A stretch of DNA of 62,835 bases from Mariniflexile maritimum (GCF_009746565.1 NZ_WRPN01000015.1:1-62835); one strand, 5' to 3'; shown: positions 40,401 to 51,945, counted from the first letter of the stretch. The notes: generated by a model not told the origin, from the letters alone. Translations and numbers: made by a program.

Positions 40401-41861
40401 CTATTCCCAACCGGGGTTCTGTGCATAGCCATATTGATCCACTTGATTGAATGGAATGGCCAAAAGTGTTCTAATATTTTCATATTCCAAGCCATTGGTA
40501 AGGTGTGGTTTTAAAGCCCTTTCCTTAATACCATGTGCTTTCATTACCTGAACCGCTTCGCCACGTCTTACTAAATCGAACCAACGGTGGTTTTCAAAGG
40601 CCAATTCCAGCCTTCGTTCAATGGCTATTTTTTGTAGCGCTTCCACTTTATTGGCGGCAGTTACAGGTGCAACCAAACCTGTTCTGGGACGGATTTCGTT
40701 GTTGATGATGTTAATGCCCAATTGGTAATCATTGCCTTCAGCCAAACATTCGGCAAGCATCAATCGTGCATCGGCATAACGGAACATAGGGAAATTCACA
40801 TTTTGTTGTCCAGGTGCCAATGGCGCATAATTGTACTTGTTAACATACGCTTGACCTCTATTATAGGCAATATTAACAGCGGCGCGCGCATCGCCAACTG
40901 GGTATAAGTCTATAATATCTTTAGTAGGTTGGTTTAAACCTGCCCTACTGTTTGCCGAGGTAAAAATAAGAATGTCCTTGCCACTGGTAAAGGGTACGAA
41001 TTGACCAAGAAAATTGGAGGCCTGACCACTAGCATAATCAAACTGAATCTCGAAAACAGATTCTTTATGGTTTTTATTAGCAGGGTCGAACACTTGCTTA
41101 TAATTGGAAAGTATTTGATAACCCAAACTTTCCATAGCGCGTAAATGCGGAATAGCTTCAGAATAACGCCCAATGGTCATTAAAATTTTTGCTTGTAACA
41201 TTAAGGCCGCTCCTTTGGTAGCACGCCCTTTATCTGCTGCAGGCCATGCGGCGGGCAAATAGTCGATGGCCTTTTGGTTGTCCACTAAAATCGCCTCATA
41301 AACTTGATTTACGGGTATTCTTGAAGTGAACTCTTCACGGAAGGCATCATCAACACTAGAGGCCACAAGCTTGTGGAAAGGAATATCGCCAAAAGATCGC
41401 GCTAAATTTAGATAAAAATACGACCTGAAGAATAAGGCTTCACCGATTCTTGCATTTTTTAACGCATCATTATCAAACGTTACATTGTCGATATTATTAA
41501 GAACAAGATTACAGTCCAGCACACCGCCATACCAGCCACTCCAGTAACCGCTAATATTTCCATTATCGGAGTTCATGGTAAATTCGTCAATTTCTTCGGT
41601 TGAAGCACCACCTCTATCGGCATTGTTCCGTTGATACGATGTGTTATCAGACCTAAATTCACCAAAACGCCACTGGCCATTATTTAGGCTTCGGTTGGTA
41701 TTGTATATAGCGTTTACCCCTTCAGTAATTTGCTTTTGACTTGTATAAAAAGACAAAGGCGTGTTACTATTAGAAGGTTTAATATCTAAAAACTCATCTG
41801 AATTACAACTTACTATGAAAATTGCAACGACTATTAACTTTATTTTATAAACTATTTTCAT
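40401..41861 (-). CDS. SusD/RagB-family nutrient-binding lipoprotein
   Basis: 486 residues. The lipoprotein signal is IKLIVVAIFIVSC, followed by the family start DEFLDIKPSNSNTPLSFYTS. TPR-like helices hold the glycan site, and the C-terminus has the family pattern NRGQAYVNKYNYAPLAPG, FPMFRYADARLMLAECLAEG, LAFENHRWFDLVRRGEA. It caps the SusC barrel on the cell surface and captures the oligosaccharide. It lies 12 bases behind susC. Confidence 0.95.
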   Translation of the reverse strand: MKIVYKIKLIVVAIFIVSCNSDEFLDIKPSNSNTPLSFYTSQKQITEGVNAIYNTNRSLNNGQWRFGEFRSDNTSYQRNNADRGGASTEEIDEFTMNSDNGNISGYWSGWYGGVLDCNLVLNNIDNVTFDNDALKNARIGEALFFRSYFYLNLARSFGDIPFHKLVASSVDDAFREEFTSRIPVNQVYEAILVDNQKAIDYLPAAWPAADKGRATKGAALMLQAKILMTIGRYSEAIPHLRAMESLGYQILSNYKQVFDPANKNHKESVFEIQFDYASGQASNFLGQFVPFTSGKDILIFTSANSRAGLNQPTKDIIDLYPVGDARAAVNIAYNRGQAYVNKYNYAPLAPGQQNVNFPMFRYADARLMLAECLAEGNDYQLGINIINNEIRPRTGLVAPVTAANKVEALQKIAIERRLELAFENHRWFDLVRRGEAVQVMKAHGIKERALKPHLTNGLEYENIRTLLAIPFNQVDQYGYAQNPGWE

Positions 41862-41873
41862 GATGTCAATTTT

Positions 41874-44800
41874 TTAAAAAGTTATATTTAAACCTAAAGT
41901 GAACGTAACCGAGTTAGGATAGCTACCCTCATTAACCCCTCGAACCAAATTATCGGTAGTTTTTTGAACCTCCGGACTTCCTAATTTATATTTAGAAAAC
42001 AATATGGGGTTTTGTAAACTTCCGTATAAACGCATTGCAGAAATGGCGGCGTTTTTTAATTGTTTGCTATCAAAATTATAACCTAGGGTTATGTTTTTAA
42101 TCCATAAATAATCTGCTGGCTTGATGTGGTACGAGTTTGGCGACCTCCAGAACCGTGTTGTGTTTTCCTTGGTAGTAGGAATGGTAATGGAGTTTAAAGG
42201 TGTTTCTTCCCTAGCCTTAATAATAGCGCCATTTGGCAGGTTGCCAGTAGCGGGTATGATAATATCGTTAGGTACCCCTGGGCGATAACGATCGGTCAAT
42301 ACATCTCTATCCACATTAAATTGTCCATCCAAATTGTGCATTTGCTGGCTTCTTTGGTCGTAGATATCAAACCCTAAGGCGCCGTTAACCAATACGCTTA
42401 AATCAAAGTTTTTGTATGCAAAATTATGGCGCATACCAAAGGTTACATCTGGGTTTGGATCTCCAAGGTCCACATATTCAGCTTGACTAAAGTCGATTTT
42501 TCCATCGCCGTTGCCATCAAAAATCTTTGGAGAACCTACCACAGCTTGTGGATATTTTGGTACGGATGGGTCGGCCAAATCTTCTGTTGAATAAAAGCCT
42601 AGAACTTTGAAACCTCTAAAAAGACCTACAGGATCGCCTACCCGTATTACGGCAAATTGGGTGCCGTTACCTGCATTACCAATAAACATTTCATCGTCGC
42701 CAGATAAATTTAATATTTTATTTTTGTTAAAACTGGCATTGGCATTAAAGCTGTATTTAAAATCATCAGATTTTATCAAATCCCTTGAGGTTAGGTTAAA
42801 TTCCCAACCTGTGTTTTGGATACTTCCCACATTGTTTATAATGCTTCCCAAACCGGTTGCAGTGGGTATGGGGGTGTTGCCTAAAAAGCCGTCGGAAGTA
42901 ATATCATAATAATCAATTTCTAACGAAAACTTATTGAATAAACCTATATCAACACCAAAATTGTACTCTTTACTTTCTTCCCAAGTTAAATTATTGTTGG
43001 GCAATGCAACCAAGGCATATCCAGCAGCTTGCGTACCACCAAAAATATAGCCTGTTCTATTAATGTTACCCTGCGACGCGAAGTTGCCTATGCCGGCATC
43101 ATTACCTGTTATCCCATAACCACCTTCAATTTTTAAATCGCTAATGGTGTTTTTTAGTGGTTCCCAGAATTTTTCTTCGGAAACCCTCCAAGCTCCGGAA
43201 AGGGCATAAAAATCGCCCCAACGCGACTGTGCGCTAAATTTAGAAGAGGCATCCCTTCGGTAAGAACCAGAAAGGTAATATTTGGAATCGTAATTATAGG
43301 ATCCTCTACCCAAATAGCTTATACGGTTTATTTCATCGAAGCCATAACCACCGGTAAAGTTATTGATGTTGTCTGGGTTGGAGTTACCAGAAGAAGGGAA
43401 TATAAAATCTTCATCTATAAAATTGGAAGCATTGATATTCACGTTTTCAGCTTTTCTTCTTTCTAACGAAGCAACAAACGTTGCTTCAATGTTGTGTACA
43501 TCATTAAGCGTATTGCTGTATGTAAGTTGGTTATCCAGGGTAAAATTAACCGAATTGCTTGCCCCTGCACTTGAAGAACTGTTTGGCCTTCCTGTAATAT
43601 CTGGGGTTAAGCCATCTAAGGGCAAGAATTTAGGTGTATAGTCGAAGGTGTTTCTGTCAATATAATTTACATAGGCCGAGGTTTTATAGCTTATGTTCTT
43701 GATGGGGGTCAATTCAACAAACGCTGCTATGTTGAAGGTATTGGATTTACTTTGGTCTTTACGTTTTAAGATTCTGGCAAGAGGGTTTGCTGTCCAATAC
43801 ATACCCGAGCCATTTGGAATGGGATTTCCATTAAAATCTTGTCTGGACAATAGCCCAAAAGTTGAAGGTGTTAAATTTCCAAATTGGTCATATACTGGGG
43901 CTGTTGGGTCCGCCCAATAACTGGCGTTTACAGAATTATAGGCACTATACCCATTTGAATTAGGATCGGTGTTACCACTGTTATTGGTTACAAAACTGGG
44001 GGCAATGTTAACGCCTGCCCTTAACCAATCGTTAATGTCGGCTTCCACGTTGGCACGTAAGGTTAGCCTTTTAACATCGGTGCCTATTACAACACCCTCT
44101 TGTTCTCTGTAGCCTCCTGAAATGTTATAGATTACTTTATCGGAACCGCCACTTGCAGAAAGAAAATAATCGGTTGTTAACGACGTGCGTGTAATTTCGT
44201 CAAACCAATCAGTGCCTTTGGCCAATTTTGGGTCGTTTTTAGCTTGCGCAATAAAGTTTTGGATGCGTGTATAATGCGCCTGTTCTAAACCGCCCCAACC
44301 GTTATTAAAAATATATCGGTCTTCCAAACGTTCTTTTTGAAATGTTGCCATTTCTAAGGTTGTGTGGCCTATCAAAATCTTGTGTCCAGCCAAATGAAGA
44401 ATAAACATTGGCGCTAAATTGGGTTTTTCCTTTTTTTCCTTGTTTTGTTTTAACAATAATAACCCCGTTTGAAGCCCTATTACCATAAATGGCCTTTGCT
44501 CCAGCGTCTTTAAGTACCGAAACACTTTCAATATCGGCAGGGTTGATGTTGTTTAACAAATAATTATCGCCACTATTGGATACACTGGTTAACGGAATAC
44601 CATCCACCACATACAATGGCGCGTTGTTACCCAAGGAGCCGATACCTCTAATTAATATTTGTGGCCCACTGGATGGGTTTCCTGTTTGCCTAAATTGCAT
44701 ACCCGAAGTTTGTCCCACCAACACTTGGTCAACCGAGGTTACCGGTAAATCTTTAATATCTTCTGAGGTAAGTTGGGTAACCGAGCCAATAAGGTCTCGC

Positions 44801-45465
44801 TTGCTACTGGTACCATAACCAATTACCACTACTTCGTCTAGCTGCGCTACATCTTCAGAAAGCATGACGTTTATAACCGACTGGTTGTTAATGGCCACTT
44901 CTTTGGTTATAAAACCAATAAAAGAGAACACCAGTGTTTTGGCGTCATCGGGCACGGTGATGGTGTAATTTCCATCAAAATCGGACGAAGTTCCAATAGC
45001 TGTACCTTTTAAAACAATGGTAACGCCTGGTAAAGGCACCCCATTGGCATCTGAAACAACACCTTTAATATCGCGCTTTACAACTTCTTTTTCAGGTTTC
45101 TTCTCGGTTACCTTTGGAATAACGCTTACAGATATGCTGTTGTTTATCTGTTTAAATTCTAAAAGATTTTCTTTTGATAAAATTTCGAGCACCGATAAAA
45201 GTGAAATGTCCTTGTTGTTGAAAGAGACCCTATCGGTTTTATTACTCACAGACTTATCGTAAACAAAACTAAAAGGCGTTTGTTTTTCAATAATTTTAAA
45301 TACCTCAATTACCGTTGCCTTTTGCAAAGAAATTGATACTTTTGTTTTCTCTAAAGATTGACCATAAAAAGTTGTTGCTAAAAGAGGGTTTGCTAGCAAA
45401 AAAACAAACGCATAAATGGACATTCTTGTGATCATTTTAATAATGGGAATTTTAAAAAATTTCAT
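41874..45465 (-). pseudogene. SusC/RagA TonB-dependent outer membrane transporter, interrupted by a one-base frameshift
   Basis: The N-terminal fragment (45465 to 44305) carries a signal sequence, an STN domain (KVSISLQKATVIEVFKIIEKQTPFSF), a carboxypeptidase-regulatory-like domain (KGVVSDANGVPLPGVTIVLKG), the TonB-box-like LDEVVVIGYGT and most of the plug. The C-terminal fragment continues in another frame to 41874 with the 22-strand barrel and the final VTFTLGLNITF. The frames join at about 44358-44359: dropping one G of the plus-strand GG gives the smooth reading RPHNLEMATFQKERLEDRYIFNNG. The corrected protein is about 1196 residues, normal for an STN-containing SusC. The frameshift is either a real inactivating mutation or a base-call error. 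Confidence 0.88.
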
Positions 45466-45600
45466 AAATAAATGTTTAATGGTTATTTAATTTAGTTCTG
45501 TTAAACGCTTGGGCAGTCTGTTGTTACTCGGCAAAAGTTTACTTACAGGCTGCTTTTTTATTTGGTAGTGGTTTATGTCATAATTTTTTATAGTGTTTAA

Positions 45601-46566
45601 TTAGTTATTACAGTTTCCTTTTAAAAGAATTTCCCTTTCGGAAATAAACTTGTACGACACGTTTTTCTTCACAAATACGATGTGTTCCAATATGGTTTGT
45701 AACCGTTCGTTTTTGAATATTCCCGTAAAGGTGCAGTTCGATAAATTTTTGTTATCAAATGTTATGGTAACATTGTACCATTTTTCGAGTTTTTTTACAG
45801 CATCTCCCAATGCTTCGTTTTCAAACCTTAGCACACCATCTTTCCATTCCAAATATTTTTTAACATCTACTTTTTGGGTGGTAATCTGTTTGCTTTGTTT
45901 GTTGAAAACCACCTGTTCTGAAGGGATCAACAGGGCATTTTTCCCTTCGGCATTAATGGTTACTTTACCCGTTGCGAGCGTTACTTTTATGTTTGTTTCG
46001 TCTTGGTAGGCTTCCACATTAAATGTTGTGCCCAAAACGGATGTTGTTAAGTTATTGGAAGTAATGATGAAAGGCTTATTTTTATCTTTTACAACATCAA
46101 AAAACGCTTCGCCTTCCAAGGTAACCGCCCTGAGCGTATCTGAGAACTTTTCGGGAAATGTTATTTTGCTTCCTGAATTCAATTTTACAACCGAGCCATC
46201 GGGAAGCGTAATACTTGCTTTTTGGCCCCAGCTTGTTTGCTTGGTACGGTAAGCTACGGTTGCCTTTTCGGTAGTGGCTTTATTAGTATGATACTGGTTT
46301 AGCCCTATGCCCATAGAGACCAATAGAATGATGGAAGCTGCAATTTTAAGCCAAATGAACTCTGTGGATTTTTTTTTGGTATTTTTATTTATGCTTTTGA
46401 AAAGTGCCTTTTTTAATTCATTTTTATCGTTTTCATTCTCAAAAGCCGTATTTTTAACCTTTAGTTCCGCAAACTGTTCAAGGTTTTCCAAATGCCTTAA
46501 TTCCTCAGGGGTTGCAGTGCCATTAAGGTAGTTTTTAATTATGGTATCTATTTCTTTTCGTGTCAT
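45601..46566 (-). CDS. FecR-family anti-sigma factor
   Basis: 321 residues from MTRKEIDTIIKNYLNG (46566); ten further in-frame residues upstream are possible. A cytosolic N-terminal sigma-binding part is followed by one membrane helix (IWLKIAASIILLVSMGIGLNQY, about residues 75-95). The periplasmic FecR domain (TLPDGSVVKLNSGSKITFPEKF, LEGEAFFDVVKDKNKPFIITS) and a C-terminal STN-like domain (VKKLEKWYNVTITFDNKNLSNCTFTGIF) complete it. It should sense the STN domain of the SusC and release the sigma factor. It lies between sigma and susC genes. Confidence 0.92.
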   Translation of the reverse strand: MTRKEIDTIIKNYLNGTATPEELRHLENLEQFAELKVKNTAFENENDKNELKKALFKSINKNTKKKSTEFIWLKIAASIILLVSMGIGLNQYHTNKATTEKATVAYRTKQTSWGQKASITLPDGSVVKLNSGSKITFPEKFSDTLRAVTLEGEAFFDVVKDKNKPFIITSNNLTTSVLGTTFNVEAYQDETNIKVTLATGKVTINAEGKNALLIPSEQVVFNKQSKQITTQKVDVKKYLEWKDGVLRFENEALGDAVKKLEKWYNVTITFDNKNLSNCTFTGIFKNERLQTILEHIVFVKKNVSYKFISEREILLKGNCNN

Positions 46567-46660
46567 TTCCAATTGGCTTATAATATTATATAGCACGGAA
46601 AAGACATTGCACGTAAAAAAAATAAAAAATATTTAGAAAAAAAATGAAATAAGAAGCTGC

Positions 46661-47236
46661 TTATAGGAAGTTAAACAACAGAAAAAGAAGGATGGTATGC
46701 TTCTTTATTACTTTTAAAGCATTGGAAATATGTGTTTCAACCGTACGCTGCGATATATTTAGCTTGTCGGCTATTTCATTGTTTTTCAAGCCTTCAAAAC
46801 GGCTCAATTGAAACACTTGCTTGCATTTTTTTGGCAATCCGTTTACTGTTGAAAAAATAATGGTTTCGGTATCTTTAAACTGGATATGCTCATCGGTTGT
46901 ATTGACTGGAATTTGCGATTTGTAATTTTGCACAAATTCTTCAATAAGCTTATCCCTGTACTTTAATGTTCTAAATTGGTTATAAATTTTAAATCTTACG
47001 GCCCTAAACAAATATCCTTCAATATTTGTATTATCAATTTTTGTTCTGCGCTCCCAAACACTTATCCAAATTTCCTGAACCACATCCTTGGCTATATTTC
47101 TATCGCCTAAAATAGAAAACGCCTTAACATACATTTGCTCCCAAAACCTATCGTATAGCATGCTAAACGCCTTATGGTCTGCACGTTTTACACGTTCCAT
47201 CAAAACCTCGCTAGATATGTTTAGAGCATCCTTCAT
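46661..47236 (-). CDS. ECF RNA polymerase sigma factor, PUL-associated type
   Basis: 191 residues. Sigma region 2 (AFSMLYDRFWEQMYVKAFSILGDRNIAKDVVQEIWISVWERR) and region 4 (LPKKCKQVFQLSRFEGLKNNEIADKLNISQRTVETHISNALKVIK) are clear, and a hydrophobic C-terminal tail ends the protein (HTILLFLLFNFL). It pairs with the FecR protein downstream to switch on susC. A TAAGTTTG (47241-47248 as its complement) lies only 4 bases before the ATG, so either the mRNA is leaderless or translation starts at a later Met (MERVKRAD). Confidence 0.93.
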   Translation of the reverse strand: MKDALNISSEVLMERVKRADHKAFSMLYDRFWEQMYVKAFSILGDRNIAKDVVQEIWISVWERRTKIDNTNIEGYLFRAVRFKIYNQFRTLKYRDKLIEEFVQNYKSQIPVNTTDEHIQFKDTETIIFSTVNGLPKKCKQVFQLSRFEGLKNNEIADKLNISQRTVETHISNALKVIKKHTILLFLLFNFL

Positions 47237-47520
47237 GCAACAAACTTAGTTTTTTTTTATAAAATTAATAAAAATTTTAACTGCTATTGATTATTATGCA
47301 ATCTATTAAATTTTTCAAACCTAGTAGTTGCACTTAATAACACCCTAAAAAAAACGGGGTCTAATGAAATAAAAATCAATCACTTCGTGAATGTTTCCAG
47401 AAATCATTTCAACTTTCAAAATGCCTTTTTCAGTTATCAACCAATGTTTTTACCCATCGTGCATTGGATAAAACCCTTATTAACAAGTACAGCAAACCGT
47501 TTGACATGGTATTTGTAAAA

Positions 47521-47566
47521 AAAAAGACCTTTTGAAAGTGCAAACCACATTTCAAAAGGTCTTTTT
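47521..47566 (-). terminator. Strong terminator behind the sugar symporter gene
   Basis: A perfect 17-bp stem, AAAAAGACCTTTTGAAA (47521-47537) / TTTCAAAAGGTCTTTTT (47550-47566), with a 12-base loop. On the minus strand a long T-run follows. It separates the arabinose operon from the PUL sigma gene. The rest of 47237-47520 is AT-rich spacer where the sigma promoter should lie; no other feature is seen. Confidence 0.85.
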
Positions 47567-47590
47567 ATACGATGGTAAATAGGCTAATGC

Positions 47591-49210
47591 TTATTTTCCG
47601 TTAAAAAACAGCATAACCCCTATAACAATAATAACCACTAAAATAGATACAGCAATATCTACCCAATTATAACTGTTTTTGTTGTTTATTTTTTCTTCTT
47701 CGGAAATCGTTCCAAACGTTAAGTTCAATACTTTTTCTTCTTGTGGAGCTTTAGACAATAAACTTACCACGATTGTTAATGCTATACAGAACAAAAAGAA
47801 CCATGCGCCGAAAGTTAAGAAATTCATATCTCCTAATTTGAACAATACCCCGTTTACATTCAAAGAGCCTTTTACCAACTCTAAAACAATCCTGAAAGCA
47901 GCAACAATAAAGCCAACTATTAAGGTAATATAGGCACCTTGGGCATTGATGCGCTTATGGAATATACCTAATAAGAATACTGCTGTAATAGGCGGTGCAA
48001 TATAGGACTGCACTTTTTGTAAATATTCATATAAAACTCCTGAAATATTTGCCATAATCGGAATCCAGATAATACCAATGATTACGACTATAACGGTAGC
48101 GATTTGACCTGTTTTTACCAATTTTTTTTCTGGGGTATTGGGCTTTAGTTTTTTATAAATATCAACCGTAAACAACGTTGAAACCGAGTTGAACACCGAT
48201 GCTAATGAGCTCATTAAGGCGGCCAATAAACCTGCGGCTACCAAACCTCTTAATCCAGAAGGCAGTAAATTGCTCATTAAAACAGGAAATGCTTGATCGG
48301 GAGTATCATATTCCAACTCGCCACGCATTTTTAGGGTCAATGCAATTACGCCAGGTATCAAGAATAAAAATACCGGAAGTAGCTTTAATAAAGCTCCAAA
48401 AATAGTGCCTCTTCTTCCTTCTTTTATGTTCCTTGCGGTTAAGGTACGTTGCACTATGTATTGATCGGTACACCAATACCAAACCCCCACAATGGTACTC
48501 GTAATAAATAATGCTGGCCATGGAAAATCGGGGTCGGAAGCCGATCGCCACATATTCAGGTAGCTTGGTGTAACCGTTTCGGTCATACTTGCCCAACCGC
48601 CTACGTGCTGGATTCCAATTAAGGTTAGTGCCCCTGCTCCAACCACCAAAATGATGGCTTGGAGTGTTTCTGTATAAACAACGGCACGCATACCGCCTAA
48701 AACCGTATATAGCCCTGTAAGCAACACCGTAGCTATGGCACCGGTCCAGAAATCGATACCAAGTAATGCAGAAACCACAACACCACCGGCATAAATGGTT
48801 ACCGAAATTTTAGTTAAAACATAGGCAATTATTGAAAATACGGAAAGTATCCATCGAGAACGCGCATCAAAACGTTTTTCTAAAAATTCAGGCATTGTAA
48901 ACACCCCACTTCTGGCATAAAAGGGCAGGAACACCCAACCTAAGAGCAGTACAACCCAAGCCTGTATTTCATAAATAAGCATAGGCAATTTGTTTCCCGC
49001 ACCAGCACCTGCTAAACCAACTACGTGCTCGGAACCGATATTTGAAGCGAAAATGGAAGCTCCTACTACAAACCATCCAACGTTTCTACCGGCTAAAAAA
49101 TAATCTTCGGTGTTTGCCTGTTTTTTTCGTACTACCCAAATTACTATTCCTATTAATATTAGGAAATATAATCCGATTGATACCCAATCAAAAGTGTCTA
49201 GTGTTTTCAT
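47591..49210 (-). CDS. Sodium/solute symporter (SSS family), probable sugar transporter
   Basis: 539 residues with about 13-14 membrane helices. SSS-family motifs are visible (DYFLAGRNVGWFVVGASIFASNIGSEHVVGLAGAGA, TVLGGMRAVVYTETLQAIIL, GLRGLVAAGLLAALMSSLASVFNSVSTLFTVDIYKKL). The GSEHVVGLAG pattern is that of the SGLT/vSGLT sugar branch. As the last gene of the arabinose operon it probably imports arabinose or galactose across the inner membrane using the sodium gradient. It starts 2 bases behind the mutarotase gene. Confidence 0.88.
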   Translation of the reverse strand: MKTLDTFDWVSIGLYFLILIGIVIWVVRKKQANTEDYFLAGRNVGWFVVGASIFASNIGSEHVVGLAGAGAGNKLPMLIYEIQAWVVLLLGWVFLPFYARSGVFTMPEFLEKRFDARSRWILSVFSIIAYVLTKISVTIYAGGVVVSALLGIDFWTGAIATVLLTGLYTVLGGMRAVVYTETLQAIILVVGAGALTLIGIQHVGGWASMTETVTPSYLNMWRSASDPDFPWPALFITSTIVGVWYWCTDQYIVQRTLTARNIKEGRRGTIFGALLKLLPVFLFLIPGVIALTLKMRGELEYDTPDQAFPVLMSNLLPSGLRGLVAAGLLAALMSSLASVFNSVSTLFTVDIYKKLKPNTPEKKLVKTGQIATVIVVIIGIIWIPIMANISGVLYEYLQKVQSYIAPPITAVFLLGIFHKRINAQGAYITLIVGFIVAAFRIVLELVKGSLNVNGVLFKLGDMNFLTFGAWFFLFCIALTIVVSLLSKAPQEEKVLNLTFGTISEEEKINNKNSYNWVDIAVSILVVIIVIGVMLFFNGK

Positions 49211-49212
49211 AG

Positions 49213-50391
49213 CTATTTTGTTGAAAATTTAAAGGAAGTTTTGGTTTTATAGGTTTCGCCCGGATTTAAAACCACCGACGGGAATTCTTTTTGGTTTGGG
49301 GAATCTGGATAATGCTGTGTTTCTAAACAAAAACCTGTTCTATATGCATACGTTCCACCTTGTTTGCTGGGTAAGGTGCCATCTAAAAAATTACCCGTGT
49401 ATAATTGAATACCGGGCTCATCGGAGAAAACTTCCATAAATCTTCCGCTTGCTTTATCAAAAGCCGTTGCCGTTAAGCGGATTCCTTGATTTTGGTTGTT
49501 TAACACCCAACAATGGTCGTAACCCAATCCGTTTTTTAATTGGTCATTTTCAACATCAATGTCTTGCCCAATAGGTTTTGCCGTTCTGAAATCGAACGGT
49601 GTATTGGCTACTTCCTTTAATTCTCCTGTTGGAATTAAAGTTTTATCTACAGGAATGAATGCATCTGCATTGATCATGATTTCGTGATCCAGAATTGTTT
49701 TTGAAAAATCGCCCGAAAGGTTAAAATAGGAATGTTGGGTTAAGTTTACAATGGTTTTTTTATCGGTGGTAGATTCATAAAAAACTTCCAAAGCATTGTC
49801 TTCAGTCAAGGTATATGTTACAATGGTTTTTAAATTTCCGGGATAGCCCTCTTCCATATCTTTACTTAAATAAGATAATTTTAATGCGCCTTCATCATCC
49901 AAAACTTCGGCGCTCCAAACAACTTTATCAAAACCTTTTTCACCGCCGTGCAAATGGTTAGGGCCATTATTTGTTGCCAAGGTATATTCTGTTCCATCCA
50001 ACGAAAATTTTCCTTTTGCAATTCTGTTGCCATACCTTCCTACTAAGGCCCCGAAATACGGACTGCTTTTTTCGTACTGTGCCAATGTGGGGTACCCCAA
50101 AACAACATCTTCAATTACGCCTGCTTTATTTGGCACTTTTAAGGAGGTAATAATTCCGCCATAAGTTATAATTTGTACCTCCATACCTTGTTGGTTCTTC
50201 AAGGTATAGCTATCAACTTGAACGCTGTCTGCGGTAACGCCAAAAGCTGCTTTTGAAATAGTTACCATTTTTTTTGATTGTGGCATTTCTTCTGAAGTGT
50301 TATCCCCTTTTTTTTCACCCTTACACTGAATATTAAAATAGGCAAAACTTAGTAAGGTCATACAATAGAAACTGCGTTTTAATACATTCAT
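49213..50391 (-). CDS. galM: Aldose 1-epimerase (mutarotase), lipoprotein
   Basis: 392 residues. The lipoprotein signal (LLSFAYFNIQC) predicts a periplasmic anchored form. The mutarotase core is seen in YGGIITSLKVPNKAG, GRYGNRIAKGKFSLDGTEYTLATNNGPNHLHGG, LTQHSYFNLSG and PGIQLYTGNFLDG, with the catalytic His pair and the C-terminal Glu in FCLETQHYPDSPNQKEFPS. It interconverts anomers of galactose or arabinose before transport. It lies between araA and the symporter. Confidence 0.92.
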   Translation of the reverse strand: MNVLKRSFYCMTLLSFAYFNIQCKGEKKGDNTSEEMPQSKKMVTISKAAFGVTADSVQVDSYTLKNQQGMEVQIITYGGIITSLKVPNKAGVIEDVVLGYPTLAQYEKSSPYFGALVGRYGNRIAKGKFSLDGTEYTLATNNGPNHLHGGEKGFDKVVWSAEVLDDEGALKLSYLSKDMEEGYPGNLKTIVTYTLTEDNALEVFYESTTDKKTIVNLTQHSYFNLSGDFSKTILDHEIMINADAFIPVDKTLIPTGELKEVANTPFDFRTAKPIGQDIDVENDQLKNGLGYDHCWVLNNQNQGIRLTATAFDKASGRFMEVFSDEPGIQLYTGNFLDGTLPSKQGGTYAYRTGFCLETQHYPDSPNQKEFPSVVLNPGETYKTKTSFKFSTK

Positions 50392-50414
50392 ACCCGTTGG
50401 TTTTAGTTAGTTAA

Positions 50415-51923
50415 TTACAAGCGATGCTGAAACATATTATAATAAGCTTCATTCGCATTGATTTTATCTTTAAAATCTCTTATTGACGTTTTATCATCAA
50501 TTACAAGCAATTCAATACCAGCAATATCAGCAAAATCTTCCATAAATTCGGTAGTTATTGCTTGACTGTAAACGGTATGATGCGCACCGCCTGCCAAAAT
50601 CCACGCGGTAGCTGCAACCTCTAAATTGGGTTTTGCATCCCAGAGCACTCTAGCTACGGGAAGTTTTGGCAAATTGGCCATGGGCTTAATGGCTTCCACT
50701 TCATTTACCAGCAATCGAAATCTGTTTCCAACATCTACCAATGAAACATTGATGGCCTTTCCAGAACCAACATTAAACACCAAACGTGCTGGGTCTTCTT
50801 TCCCGCCTATACCTAACGGATGGACTTCACAGGAAGGTTTTCCATCAGAAATGGATGGACATATTTCTAACATGTGGGAGCCCAGTACAAATGATTTTTC
50901 TGGAGTAAAGTGATAGGTGTAATCTTCCATAAAAGACGTACCACCTTCCAATCCATAGTTCATGACCTTTAACGCCCTTACCATGGCGGCCGTTTTCCAA
51001 TCGCCCTCACCTCCAAAACCATAACCATCGGCCATTAAACGCTGTGTGGCAATGCCCGGTAATTGTTTTAGGTTTCCTAAATTCTCGAAAGTATCCGTAA
51101 ATGCCTTAAAGCCTCCTTCCTCTAAAAAAGCCCTTAAACCAAGTTCAATTTTAGCAGCATCTACCAACGATTGTCTTTGCGCCCCCCCTTTTAATAAGGA
51201 AGGCGTTAAGCGATAGGAGGTTTCATACACCGCTAATAAATCGTTTAATTCCTTATCGGTAACCTTATGTAAGTGTTTTATAATATCTGAAGAATCGTAA
51301 CCATTTACAGAGAATCCAAAACGAATTTGGGCTTCCACTTTATCGCCTTCGGTAACGGCAACTTCGCGCATATTGTCACCAATACGGGCTACTTTTAGGT
51401 TTTGAAGCTCGTCCCATCCTAAAACCACCCTTGACCAATTACCTATTTTTTTATGAACGTTTTCAGACTCCCAATGGCCAACTACTATTTTGCGTTTTAT
51501 GCGCATTCTGGACATGATGAAGCCAAATTCCCTATCGCCATGGGCAGATTGGTTTAGGTTCATGAAGTCCATATCAATAGTTGCCCATGGAATTTCGGCA
51601 TTGAATTGGGTGTGTAAATGGCAAATGGGCTTGTTTAAAATACTTAACCCACGAATCCACATTTTTGCTGGTGAAAACGTATGCATCCAGGTAATAATGC
51701 CGATACAATTTTTTTCGGCATTCGCTTCTTGGCAAACATTTGTAATTTCATCGGGCGTTTTAACGGTGGGCTTAAATACAATGCTTACAGGTATGTGTGA
51801 TGATGCATTTAATCCTTTAACTATTTGTTGCGAATTTGATGCAACTTGCCTTAATGTTTCTTCCCCATATAAATGTTGGCTTCCGGTAACATACCAAATT
51901 TCCTTTTTAGCAATATCTATCAT
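50415..51923 (-). CDS. araA: L-arabinose isomerase
   Basis: 502 residues, the usual length. It starts [24 protein letters not shown]. The region of the metal-binding Glu/His residues is visible in [34 protein letters not shown] and [10 protein letters not shown], with the C-terminal [13 protein letters not shown]. It converts L-arabinose to L-ribulose in the cytosol. It lies 22 bases behind araD. Confidence 0.97.
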   Translation of the reverse strand: MIDIAKKEIWYVTGSQHLYGEETLRQVASNSQQIVKGLNASSHIPVSIVFKPTVKTPDEITNVCQEANAEKNCIGIITWMHTFSPAKMWIRGLSILNKPICHLHTQFNAEIPWATIDMDFMNLNQSAHGDREFGFIMSRMRIKRKIVVGHWESENVHKKIGNWSRVVLGWDELQNLKVARIGDNMREVAVTEGDKVEAQIRFGFSVNGYDSSDIIKHLHKVTDKELNDLLAVYETSYRLTPSLLKGGAQRQSLVDAAKIELGLRAFLEEGGFKAFTDTFENLGNLKQLPGIATQRLMADGYGFGGEGDWKTAAMVRALKVMNYGLEGGTSFMEDYTYHFTPEKSFVLGSHMLEICPSISDGKPSCEVHPLGIGGKEDPARLVFNVGSGKAINVSLVDVGNRFRLLVNEVEAIKPMANLPKLPVARVLWDAKPNLEVAATAWILAGGAHHTVYSQAITTEFMEDFADIAGIELLVIDDKTSIRDFKDKINANEAYYNMFQHRL

Positions 51924-51945
51924 TTTAAAATGTGTTTTAAATTAA

